DNA from: Sipunculus nudus
Lineage: Eukaryota > Annelida > Sipuncula > Golfingiida > Sipunculidae
Direction of reading: 5' to 3'
DNA: 64,000 nucleotides
NCBI GenBank assembly: GCA_026874595.1
Contig: CM049308.1
Span: 49,960,124-50,024,123 of the forward strand
Shown here: in pieces, positions 61,101 through 64,000 of the stretch
Layout of the letters: each line of letters opens with the position of its first letter
Numbering within the stretch: position 1 is the stretch's first letter
The notes under the pieces: model-generated
The model's input: the letters and a program-made list of their open reading frames with translations, nothing else
Databases searched by the model: none
Told to the model about the DNA's origin: nothing
Position numbers and translations under genes: made by a program

Positions 61101-63651
61101 AGGTCGCCGCTTTCAGATCTATTTAGTCTAGCTTGAGTTTGCCTGAGTGCTCTATGTTGGTTTTGTGTACCTGTATTAACTTGGTTTGATTTTGGTGCCA
61201 CTGGTGGGGGTCCGGGATTCATCTCTACATCACCACTACACAGTAGAAAGAGGGCGATAACTAGGGAAATCACCATGTAAACACGTACCAGTGAGCCGTG
61301 GACTGTCAACGTTGGTACCTTCCACCTTGGTTCCTTTCGTGGACCTGGTCCGTACAGCCCTATACGTGCTCTGTAGGTTTCCAGGCTGACCCCCATTGTT
61401 CACAGTTTCGTTTCTGACCCAGCAATTCAAAATATTTGGCAACCAAATAAAATTTTTTAAACAAACTTTGCCAACTTATTCAGAGCTCAAAAATCACCGT
61501 CCAACACCTGTACCACCAGATGGCGCTTTTTCTTTTGTTTTTTATCTAACTGCAGACTCTCCAGAAATTTTGTTGGGCCTAATGTTGAATTTTCATTATT
61601 CAGATTCTGGTCAACAATAAGTATACTTCATCAGAAGCCAAATTCATATTTATGATATTTTAGACTGAAAATCATAAAAACAGCTTGCTTGAAGTAACTG
61701 CATCTCATTTTATATGAAAGGGTTTTTTGTAAGCATTGTTTTGGATTGAAACAGAAATTATAACCTTATCTCTGTCTGGTAGTCAGAACTTTTGAATGTA
61801 AGTTGACTTGAGTTACTTTACAGAAAAAACACTGCATTTTAGGAATAAGAGTGCTTAAGCTAGAAGAAACATTAAAAAATGCTCTACTGTGATCACTATA
61901 CAGTATATTTGATATTCTAATAATATTTTGCATATGAATAAATTCCATTGCTGGAACAGGCATGTATCAGGTAATTTGTTTATAATCATCTTTATAATTT
62001 TACCTGATAAGGTAATGTAACTAGTATATAACATTGGTCAGGGATTTGTTAAAAAATAAAAAAAAATTTAGGAAATAAAATTTTATTATTATTTGATTTC
62101 ATATTATATCATGTTATTAGTGACAGAGAAATGTAATTTGATTGTTGGTTAACAGAGTGATATGGCAAACACTGAAAAGACCATTGAAGACAGGAAGAAG
62201 AGGATTGAGGAGGACACTCCTGGCTTCCAGGAGATGGAACAAAACTATGAGGACACCACAAGCTCTTATGATAAGATGAAGAAAGGAATCGTTGGTAAGT
62301 TTTTAGGGGTTTCTTTTTTAGATTTTTTGGTGGAGGTAACTGCAGAATTCCATTCAGGTTTTGGACTATGTGACAGGGACTTACAAGCAATAGTCATGGC
62401 ATTAACCAGGCTCAATGTATCACTCCTGAGGGTACTTGGTGTGTGTCATCCCCATTACTGGCTCATAACACTGAGGAACCCCTGACAGGGCCTTGAAAGT
62501 CAAGGGGTATAACGCTTTGCTCTCTCTGCTGGCGACCAAGGTCCATCCCCTGCCTGGTTAGAGAGTGGGTTGCAGTTGCCCATCCAAGGCCAGTGGTTAA
62601 CTCCATGTTTTCCAGTTTCCTCCACCCCTAAAGACTACCAGATGGCACCATCTGAGCCATGGCTAGTGCCTTGAATAGTTGTATTAACTATATGTACATT
62701 CCATCTAATACTTATTGGTTATTGGAGAATTTGGCTCACTTTTGTCCTCAGTGTTCTCTGAAACCAAGTTGTGTATGACACTGTTGTGTACCTCATTTTA
62801 AAGGTTACTGGTCTCACAGTGACCTTGCCGATATGTGAATAAATAAATTATAACGTACACTTCATTTTGAGTGATTTGTGCGTGGTTTGATAATTGTGTT
62901 GAGGCTTCCACCGAAAAACAGCTGCACAGGATTTAGGTCTTTGTGCATATGAAGAACAAGGGGGGGGGGGGGGGGGGGGGAGGGTCTGGACCTCCTCAGC
63001 TCATTTAATACATCCACCCAAGCCTGATAAAAAGCCTGGTTACAGGATTAATCAGCTAGTGTAAAATACATCACAATCTCACAATCTGCCAGCTTAAAGC
63101 CCTGTGCTCTACCCCTAGACCATTGAAGCCAGTACTAGCTGGTAAGTTTTTGTGTTAGTTTTATACACAGGTAATGGTCTACCATTGTTGCGCGCTTGTG
63201 ATAGTTAACAAGATAAGGATGTATGTACATATTTTTAGGCTTTCATTTATGTTTTAATGTATAACTTGAAGGCAAAAGAAGTATTATGTATACAATTTTT
63301 AAATGAGCAGTCATGCAGTTGAGTGTCAGTGTTTGAAGAATTTCATATTTCAGGAGATGGCACTCTCTTTGAATGATGCCTGTGACTCTCTTTGAATGAT
63401 GCCTGTGACTCTTTTTGAATGATGCCTGTGACTCCCTTTGAATGATGCCTGTGACTCTTTTTGAATGATGCCTGTGACTCTCTTTGAATAATGCCTGTTA
63501 CTCTCCTTGAATGATGCCTGTTCTTCTTTTGAATGACACCTTTATTGTTATTTTTATACTGTCATCGTCAGGTATGAAGAACAAGAAGCAGAGTTTAGAA
63601 GACAGCTGCAAGAGAATTAAAAAAGACATTGAAAAGATGGAGGATCCAAAG
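31138..63651 (+). CDS. CCDC175: Coiled-coil protein, CCDC175-like, 19 exons in window (3' incomplete)
   Basis: The joined exons give 582 residues with no stop. They are almost entirely heptad-rich, charged coiled coil after a short N-terminus, and the frame continues past the right edge (human CCDC175 has 793 residues). Collinear matches to my recollection of CCDC175 support the name: LLEAETIQASIIRRRLQHFP plus SKIKQEI (about residues 59-86), NENIEFLKQRQEDLEKENAV (about 112-131), then LNQRMAEKA...LNET and QLKEDLIQERTEAREEKKSL. No enzymatic motif, signal peptide or membrane segment is visible. The function is poorly known; the human gene is mainly testis-expressed. All 18 introns are GT-AG with matching phases, several of phase 2. 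A different member of the broad coiled-coil class remains possible. Introns 13, 16 and 17 carry most inserted elements. Confidence 0.75.
31199..33296. other. CCDC175 intron 1: C15 run, AT-rich DNA, GGGCTTTTGTC repeats
   Basis: It holds a C15 run (31,233-31,247), a strongly AT-rich stretch (about 31,790-32,640) and six loose copies of GGTGGGCTTTTGTC at 32,655-32,775. The last are the reverse complement of the GGACAAAAGCCC motif at 27,103-27,215. No gene is seen. Confidence 0.7.
33297..33382 (+). CDS. CCDC175: CCDC175-like exon 2 (residues 21-49)
   Basis: Acceptor gtttttacag, donor gtaagt, 86 nt, phase 1 to 0. It encodes ENRMKTDEFGFSEGDVSSID and KIVEALQEL. Confidence 0.88.
33383..34061. other. 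CCDC175 intron 2, nothing recognised
   Basis: AT-rich intron with a short A-tract near 33,460. No repeat or coding signal could be named. Confidence 0.5.
34062..34173 (+). CDS. CCDC175: CCDC175-like exon 3 (residues 50-86)
   Basis: Acceptor tgctttcag, donor gtacag, 112 nt, phase 0 to 1. It carries the segment most like CCDC175: EAETIQASIIRRRLQHFPSK. Confidence 0.9.
34347..34482 (+). CDS. CCDC175: CCDC175-like exon 4 (residues 87-132)
   Basis: Acceptor tgcttcag, donor gttagt, 136 nt, phase 1 to 2. The donor was chosen because only this GT gives the phase needed by exon 5, which has stops in its other two frames. Confidence 0.85.
34974..35960 (+). mobile_element. TAGCTCAG-family dispersed element, full-length candidate
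   Basis: It opens with TTTTAGCTCAGCTTACTG and a near-palindrome (TAGCTCAG...CTGAGCTA, 34,975-35,006). It continues through GACCTAGAAACTTCTAACTTA and TATGGGGCTTG and palindromes near 35,293 and 35,408, and ends at GCTGAGTGTCATGACCTTTC followed by GGTCACTTGTTTAT. The same opening and closing phrases recur at 55,480-55,695 and 63,841. It is non-coding and lies in CCDC175 intron 4. Confidence 0.65.
36136..36213 (+). CDS. CCDC175: CCDC175-like exon 5 (residues 132-158)
   Basis: Acceptor cattatgcag, donor gtgagt, 78 nt, phase 2 to 2. It encodes PERDKVRRKHEEIIQQLNQR and MAEKA. Confidence 0.87.
36824..36878 (+). CDS. CCDC175: CCDC175-like exon 6 (residues 158-176)
   Basis: Acceptor cattttag, donor gtgagg, 55 nt, phase 2 to 0. 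It encodes KQIILNETRDKVRETNQK. Confidence 0.87.
37375..37473 (+). CDS. CCDC175: CCDC175-like exon 7 (residues 177-209)
   Basis: Acceptor cattgttag, donor gtatgt, 99 nt, phase 0. It encodes IVDLEEGIVQLKEDLIQERT and AREEKKSLKKAV. Confidence 0.9.
37990..38200 (+). repeat. CTGTCTGTCC-type dispersed repeat fragment
   Basis: The text GTCTGCCTGTCTGTCCTTCC followed by a diverged AT-rich body resembles the 'you-see-it-everywhere' CTGTCTGTCCGTC stretches at 48,868, 49,290 and 63,890. It lies in CCDC175 intron 7. Confidence 0.35.
38386..38441 (+). CDS. CCDC175: CCDC175-like exon 8 (residues 210-228)
   Basis: Acceptor atttttcag, donor gtatgt, 56 nt, phase 0 to 2. It encodes YDTTVKTREQKEVNVEKK. Confidence 0.87.
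38857..38920 (+). CDS. CCDC175: CCDC175-like exon 9 (residues 228-249)
   Basis: Acceptor tcctttcag, donor gtttgc, 64 nt, phase 2 to 0. It encodes EVDGLHERLMDTEGKLAEIR. Confidence 0.87.
39450..39559 (+). CDS. CCDC175: CCDC175-like exon 10 (residues 250-286)
   Basis: Acceptor cattttacag, donor gtaggt, 110 nt, phase 0 to 2. It encodes SIRRYDASRVKLESQEKMLS and TTLEYQLKVNHSLRQE. Confidence 0.9.
40556..40637 (+). CDS. CCDC175: CCDC175-like exon 11 (residues 286-313)
   Basis: Acceptor tttgttcag, donor gtcagt, 82 nt, phase 2 to 0. It encodes LKLNNSITQEQEEWRVKKAE. Confidence 0.88.
41575..41647 (+). CDS. CCDC175: CCDC175-like exon 12 (residues 314-338)
   Basis: Acceptor tgttaccag, donor gtgagt, 73 nt, phase 0 to 1. 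It encodes TIEDIGKQKNRNGELEIRKM. Confidence 0.88.
42076..42139 (+). CDS. CCDC175: CCDC175-like exon 13 (residues 338-359)
   Basis: Acceptor tgtgttacag, donor gtaagt, 64 nt, phase 1 to 2. It encodes VTDKMKIRRSDAERVKESNA. Confidence 0.88.
42267..42446. mobile_element. MITE with TA target duplication (CAGTGAAA..C family), copy 1
   Basis: TA + CAGTGAAAGCTC at the left and GAGGTTTTACTG + TA at the right form imperfect terminal inverted repeats of about 12 bp. The interior has GGTGGTC/GACC(A)CC-like repeats. TA flanks suit a Tc1/mariner-type mover. It lies in CCDC175 intron 13. Confidence 0.65.
43773..44150 (-). pseudogene. Fragment resembling a Mutator-type transposase N-terminus
   Basis: The frame from this ATG encodes a basic start (MGQRKKKRMSEDKIRYLNER), an acidic DDDSESSSDENME tract, then SYRLWQCGQLAMLMATAAVC with CxxC (CAICREGNLSLVED). 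This layout (basic, acidic, then a C2-type finger) resembles the N-terminus of Mutator-like transposase-domain proteins common in bivalves. The last 30 residues look out of frame: another frame continues plausibly after GAGAAACCC, so a one-base indel is likely. The open frame upstream to 44,456 has no resemblance to anything and may be leader sequence. The surrounding DNA (about 43,240-44,640) is less AT-rich than its flanks, as expected for an insertion. The family call is from memory. Confidence 0.35.
45481..45707. mobile_element. 227-bp inverted-repeat element with a G17 run
   Basis: AGGGCCGTAGCCGGGGG at the left is nearly the reverse complement of the right end (CCCCCAGCTATGGCCCT). The G-run 45,493-45,509 is expanded from the left terminus. 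No coding capacity; no clear target duplication. Confidence 0.6.
45790..46770. repeat. Extremely AT-rich stretch with (TA)n and (TTA)n tracts
   Basis: About 1 kb built of TATATA, ATTTAT and TTATTATTA runs (for example 46,677-46,760). No gene or transposon ends could be recognised in it. Part of CCDC175 intron 13. Confidence 0.8.
47345..47455 (+). CDS. CCDC175: CCDC175-like exon 14 (residues 359-396)
   Basis: Acceptor cttccacag, donor gtaagt, 111 nt, phase 2 to 2. It encodes LQAAKELLARSAEEVGRLRQ and ENVDMEVRIDQLGETH. It follows the 5.2-kb intron 13. Confidence 0.9.
48040..48111 (+). CDS. CCDC175: CCDC175-like exon 15 (residues 396-420)
   Basis: Acceptor gatttcag, donor gtacta, 72 nt, phase 2 to 2. 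It encodes AIVNTLKTQIEECREQLGKE. Confidence 0.88.
48583..48718 (+). CDS. CCDC175: CCDC175-like exon 16 (residues 420-465)
   Basis: Acceptor atatttgcag, donor gtcagt, 136 nt, phase 2 to 0. It encodes MDLQKQRDDVQKDIEDHKAE and KKINEGKQKHDNLTKE. Confidence 0.9.
48833..49060 (+). repeat. TAGCTCAG-family repeat fragment
   Basis: It opens CAGCTCAGCTGAGCTGTAGT and contains CTGTCTGTCCGTCCG. It is truncated. First element of CCDC175 intron 16. Confidence 0.5.
49262..49600 (+). repeat. TAGCTCAG-family repeat fragment
   Basis: It contains TAGCTTAGATGACTTAAATTA, TCTGTCCGTCCATCTGTCTG, GACCTAGAAACTTCTAACTG and GAGCTATGGGGCTTG in the same order as 34,974-35,170, then GGTGGCACCACC. Confidence 0.65.
49610..50949 (+). 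repeat. 2.2-kb dispersed repeat, copy B, left part
   Basis: From about 49,820 it matches copy A (2,545-3,675), including GGTGGCGCCACC at 50,069-50,080. It extends further left than copy A with GTGAGCTTATGCGATGGTGT and GTCGTCCGGCGTCGTCCGGC, a phrase typical of bivalve repeats of this type. Confidence 0.8.
50950..53212 (+). mobile_element. 2.26-kb insertion of 335/323-bp tandem units (Helentron/pearl-like)
   Basis: Copy A of the host repeat reads straight through the insertion point, so both edges can be set by comparison. The insert starts with a CCAGAC-ATA-GTCTGG hairpin and ends with a TGGCAC-CTGCA-GTGCCA hairpin. A 17-base phrase, GTCTGG(AG/CA)ATACTATGG, occurs at both ends (50,965-50,981 and 53,171-53,187). 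The core holds six units, each with GTCATG(T)ACC(A/G)GAAACAGG, the palindrome GGTGGCGCCACC and TTGACCTTGAA; palindromes lie at 51,264, 51,590, 51,925, 52,248, 52,584 and 52,907. No transposase is present. The class is inferred from the tandem core and end hairpins. Confidence 0.75.
53213..53879 (+). repeat. 2.2-kb repeat copy B resumes; intermixed fragments
   Basis: TTTTGCATTCAATTTGCATC continues copy A from 3,665. It is followed by ACTTGTGAGCTAATGTGATG text related to 49,610 and then AACTGCCAACTGTTTCAGAT, collinear with about 4,040 of copy A. So copy B carries an extra piece of about 0.5 kb here. Confidence 0.6.
53880..53998 (+). repeat. About 27-bp minisatellite with TGATCA palindromes
   Basis: Five units of CATGTGATCACCTCAT plus variable bases (one unit reads GTGAACACC). 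Confidence 0.85.
53999..55020 (+). repeat. 2.2-kb dispersed repeat, copy B, right part
   Basis: Collinear with 3,950-4,775 of copy A: TTTATAGCTTTGGCAGACTG blocks, GTCAAGAGTTCACTCAGTGC repeats, the three 125-bp TATACAAGACTGGTGGTGCC units, and the end AGGCCTTTAGGCCTTGTT. Confidence 0.85.
55021..55697 (+). repeat. TAGCTCAG-family fragments, right-end type
   Basis: It contains ACCGTTAGACCTTGAAACTT, three diverged repeats with GGAAACCTGAAA, TTTTTAGCTCAGCTGACTGC at about 55,480, and the closing phrase CCAGCTGAGCGTCATGACC followed by GGGTCACTTGTTTAT, as at 35,960. Confidence 0.6.
56141..56272 (+). CDS. CCDC175: CCDC175-like exon 17 (residues 466-509)
   Basis: Acceptor cactaacag, donor gtctgt, 132 nt, phase 0. 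It encodes GTQLQKDLRNWDAEIKDLQV and SLKEKLEGEVSHLE. It is isolated between two long repeat-filled introns. Confidence 0.9.
56309..56469. mobile_element. MITE with TA target duplication (CAGTGAAACC family), copy 2
   Basis: TA + CAGTGAAACCTG at the left and CAGGTTCCACTG + TA at the right give 11/12 matching terminal inverted repeats in 161 bp. The interior repeats GGTCTTAAT/ATTAGGC-type text. It is related to 42,267-42,446 and lies 36 bp inside CCDC175 intron 17. Confidence 0.8.
56549..56585 (-). repeat. Retrotransposon 3' end: GAATAAA and TTCTA tail
   Basis: On the minus strand GAATAAACTTA is followed by five TTCTA/CTATT units and then host DNA. A short tandem tail in place of poly(A) is usual for CR1/L2-like elements. 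Confidence 0.85.
56732..58126 (-). pseudogene. ORF2 part 3: reverse transcriptase motifs B-E and C-terminal zinc finger
   Basis: 464 residues. It has GTRQGCMVSPLLFSLFINEY (motif B), LMFADDIVNF (motif C, catalytic FADD), INLDKTKIMVFRKGG (motif D) and YKYLGIVFS (motif E), then a thumb and a C-terminal region. Near the end CMYC...H...C reads CX2CX12HX4C, a zinc-knuckle-like motif, preceded by LAKLRCSSHKLSIETGRHQG. No RNase H domain is seen. It ends at an intact stop 157 bases before the TTCTA tail. Confidence 0.92.
58123..59433 (-). pseudogene. ORF2 part 2: end of endonuclease and first half of reverse transcriptase
   Basis: It is in the same frame as part 1 after the TAA. NFDASDHFPIKC carries the SDH motif closing the endonuclease. 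A linker with a KKxKKKHNH-like basic stretch follows. Reverse transcriptase motifs are QMKSGKSPGPDGVTVDFIK, YPLHKKG...NYRSISLLDVLGKI, ESQAGYRKGYSTIDNAFVLQ and YIDFSTAFDSVQHDL, the catalytic-Asp motif A. Right after DL the frame runs into a stop (58,123-58,125). The next frame takes over, and the alpha-helical stretch usually found between motifs A and B is missing, so a deletion with frameshift lies at about 58,150-58,160. Confidence 0.9.
59434..60357 (-). pseudogene. ORF2 part 1: apurinic endonuclease domain, ends at a nonsense codon
   Basis: Counting from codon 60,216, motifs are IICWNARGLKSKL (42-54, Asn46), IVETWAKYP (71-79, metal-binding Glu73), RGGVLVCIRK (101-110) and LLGDFNARIG, the DxN catalytic strand. 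The frame is open upstream to the ORF1 stop; no ATG is near, which fits expression by readthrough. It stops at TAA (59,434-59,436) just before the last endonuclease motif, which continues in the same frame. Confidence 0.88.
60358..60360 (-). promoter_or_regulatory. Candidate readthrough stop (UAG) between ORF1 and ORF2
   Basis: After TAG the frame continues with 47 sense codons to 60,217 and then through the endonuclease. The following bases are GGGTGTGGCCAGGGTCAATT. The 8-mer CAGGGTCA and a G directly after UAG recall the readthrough context of gammaretroviral gag-pol, as I remember it. I see no obvious downstream pseudoknot by eye. Confidence 0.5.
60358..61080 (-). CDS. Retrotransposon ORF1 (coiled coil, RRM, C-terminal domain)
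   Basis: 240 residues, intact. Residues 37-86 are a coiled coil (LTERLDTVQRELMDMKKRVT). Residues 87-165 fit an L1-type RRM with RNP2-like NLIFHGV (90-96), the GIDRAHRLP loop and RNP1-like RPIIVKF (148-154). Residues 175-235 fit the L1 ORF1p C-terminal domain (VREARRNLIPFMLQAREANK). This is the nucleic-acid chaperone of L1-like elements, expected to bind the element RNA as a trimer. An in-frame TAA (61,099-61,101) lies seven codons upstream of the ATG, so it is not continuous with the 2A ORF in this copy. It ends in TAG at 60,358-60,360; the same frame then stays open into ORF2. Confidence 0.88.
   Translation of the reverse strand: MRAKRASQAQSLTIAKTQQCAPNPLTAGARQGDGDDIGNLREHVLTLTERLDTVQRELMDMKKRVTSVEAENDALKTKCEKLENQSRRDNLIFHGVPESKGKESWDECEQKIRSVMKEKMGIVCDTDAELGIDRAHRLPVRNRNGKPRPIIVKFTKFKDKEEVMLQARQSLKESDIKVSHDYSDLVREARRNLIPFMLQAREANKEAYLTFDKLNIEGQMFNWDAKTNSKVMITHSASRE
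61034..61396 (-). CDS. Retrotransposon leader ORF with 2A ribosome-skipping motif
   Basis: 120 residues from an ATG in good context (A at -3, G at +4). Residues 38-53 form a hydrophobic segment (YMVISLVIALFLLC). Directly after it comes SGDVEMNPGP (54-63), a complete D(V/I)ExNPGP 2A signature; in known 2A peptides the ribosome skips the bond between the last Gly (62) and Pro (63). An internal Met at 41 would start a short signal-like peptide ending in the 2A, the arrangement described for 2A signal sequences of sea urchin retroelements and NLR genes. After the 2A come 57 polar residues. The last 47 nt overlap ORF1 in another frame, so either a base was lost between the 2A module and ORF1, or ORF1 is started separately. 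Confidence 0.75.
   Translation of the reverse strand: MGVSLETYRARIGLYGPGPRKEPRWKVPTLTVHGSLVRVYMVISLVIALFLLCSGDVEMNPGPPPVAPKSNQVNTGTQNQHRALRQTQARLNRSESGDLSMCTVRDESKAGESGTEFNHR
61208..61234 (-). other. 2A 'StopGo' peptide coding motif GDVEMNPGP
   Basis: These nine codons encode GDVEMNPG|P, matching the invariant DxExNPGP core of 2A sequences. An upstream leucine-rich stretch ending in LLCSG, also typical, precedes it. Confidence 0.88.
61451..62155. other. Rest of CCDC175 intron 17
   Basis: The left part (to about 61,600), with CCAGATGGCGC, may be retrotransposon 5' UTR, since its composition is richer than beyond. From about 61,620 it is plain AT-rich intron. No further feature seen. Confidence 0.4.
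62156..62294 (+). CDS. CCDC175: CCDC175-like exon 18 (residues 510-556)
   Basis: Acceptor ttggttaacag, donor gtaagt, 139 nt, phase 0 to 1. It encodes MANTEKTIEDRKKRIEEDTP and SSYDKMKKGIV. Confidence 0.9.
62440..63330. repeat. CCDC175 intron 18: possible SINE remnant and G21 run
   Basis: CCAGTTTCCTCCACCCCTAA at 62,611-62,630 resembles the conserved centre of Meta/RUDI-type SINEs of molluscs, but the tRNA-like head and tail cannot be traced with confidence. A G21 run lies at 62,960-62,980. Confidence 0.3.
63362..63540 (+). repeat. 23-bp minisatellite, about 8 copies
   Basis: Units of TTTGAATGATGCCTGTGACTCTC with small changes (CCC, TTT, TCC), ending 31 bases before the acceptor of CCDC175 exon 19. 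Confidence 0.9.
63572..63651 (+). CDS. CCDC175: CCDC175-like exon 19 (residues 556-582), last in window
   Basis: Acceptor catcgtcag, donor gtacag, 80 nt, phase 1 to 0. It encodes MKNKKQSLEDSCKRIKKDIE. The remaining exons lie beyond position 64,000. Confidence 0.88.
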
Positions 63652-63840
63652 GTACAGCAATATAGCTTGTTATAAAAACATACACTACACCAGAAAACTT
63701 TTTGGCAGTAATATGGTTTTGGATTTGAATGCAAATGACTACAACAAGAAATCATTCACAATAATAGATGTTTTGTCATGATAAGGTTTTCTCATTCTTG
63801 TAAAAGTACTGGTTTTCGGTAAAATGAACCTCTCGGTTCT

Positions 63841-64000
63841 TTAGCTCAGCTGACTGAAAGTCATCTGAGCTATAGCGATCACTCTTTGTCCGTCGTCCGT
63901 CTGTCCGTCTGTCCGTCCGTTAACCAGGCACAAATCGTAACCGCTGGACCTAGAACCTTGTAACTTGGGATTCTGAGAGGTCCATAAAAAATCTCCTTGG
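63841..64000 (+). repeat. TAGCTCAG-family element, left end, cut by window edge
   Basis: It starts with a hairpin: TAGCTCAGCTGACT (63,842-63,855) pairs with AGTCATCTGAGCTA (63,859-63,872), 13 of 14 positions, GAA loop. Then follow CGTCGTCCGTCTGTCCGTC, ACCTAGAACCTTGTAACTTG and TCCATAAAAAATCTCCTTGG, as in the other copies. Confidence 0.8.

Larger units (their letters stand above)
56549..61450 (-). mobile_element. APE-type non-LTR retrotransposon with 2A peptide, antisense in intron
   Basis: Order on the minus strand: a leader ORF with a 2A motif, an ORF1 of L1 type, an ORF2 with apurinic endonuclease and reverse transcriptase, a short 3' UTR with GAATAAA, and a tail of five TTCTA units (56,549-56,575) in place of poly(A). 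Endonuclease plus reverse transcriptase and a short tandem tail fit the CR1/L2/Crack-like branch; an L1-type ORF1 is also compatible with L1-Tx1, so the clade is left open. The 5' boundary is uncertain: the leader ATG is at 61,396 and nothing marks the end of the 5' UTR, which could reach about 61,600. No target duplication was found. Lesions in ORF2 make this copy non-functional. It lies in CCDC175 intron 17. Confidence 0.93.

Noticed and set aside
56549-61450. Retrovirus or endogenous virus
   Set aside because: No LTRs, protease, integrase or envelope; endonuclease-RT order, tandem tail and L1-type ORF1 show a non-LTR retrotransposon despite the 2A and UAG signals.
62440-62720. SINE with a Meta/RUDI-like centre
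   Set aside because: Only the GTTTCCTCCAC phrase fits; head, tail and target duplication could not be found, so it is kept only as a low-confidence remark.
53880-63540. Short direct repeats with regular spacing, superficially CRISPR-like
   Set aside because: The genome is animal, units are contiguous minisatellites, and there are no unique spacers or cas genes.

Overview
The window is animal nuclear DNA: AT-rich, intron-dense, with GT-AG introns, and more than half dispersed repeats. The best guess for the source is a bivalve mollusc. This rests on repeat families I associate with bivalve genomes (elements opening with a TAGCTCAG hairpin, elements carrying GGTGGCGCCACC, TGACCTTGACC-rich elements, TA-flanked CAGTGAAACC MITEs). 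No sequence here proves the species.

Two genes lie head to head. On the minus strand (30,210 down to 10,215) 14 coding exons encode a complete 408-residue sorting nexin of the SNX5/SNX6 group (PX plus BAR domains). On the plus strand (31,138 to beyond the right edge) 19 coding exons encode the first 582 residues of a coiled-coil protein that is collinear with CCDC175. All splice phases agree in both models. The start codons are 927 bp apart and share a presumed divergent promoter.

Region by region: 1-10,013 is intergenic and holds one copy (A) of a 2.2 kb dispersed repeat. 10,215-30,210 is SNX6, whose introns carry two Helentron/pearl-like elements, two large foldback elements (23,612-26,324 and 26,820-29,064) and a minisatellite that copies an exon's splice donor. 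31,138-42,139 holds CCDC175 exons 1-13. 42,140-47,344 is intron 13, with a TA-flanked MITE, a fragment that looks like a Mutator-type transposase, a 227-bp inverted-repeat element and a very AT-rich stretch. 48,719-56,140 is intron 16, almost wholly repeats: copy B of the 2.2 kb repeat is split by a 2.26 kb insertion made of alternating 335/323-bp tandem units. 56,273-62,155 is intron 17, with an antisense APE-type non-LTR retrotransposon.

That retrotransposon is the most interesting system. Within about 5 kb it combines a 2A ribosome-skipping peptide (GDVEMNPGP) next to a hydrophobic segment, an overlapping L1-type ORF1 in the +1 frame, and an ORF1-UAG-ORF2 junction that stays open in one frame, suggesting stop-codon readthrough. 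This copy is dead: ORF2 has an in-frame TAA, and a deletion with frameshift lies inside the reverse transcriptase.
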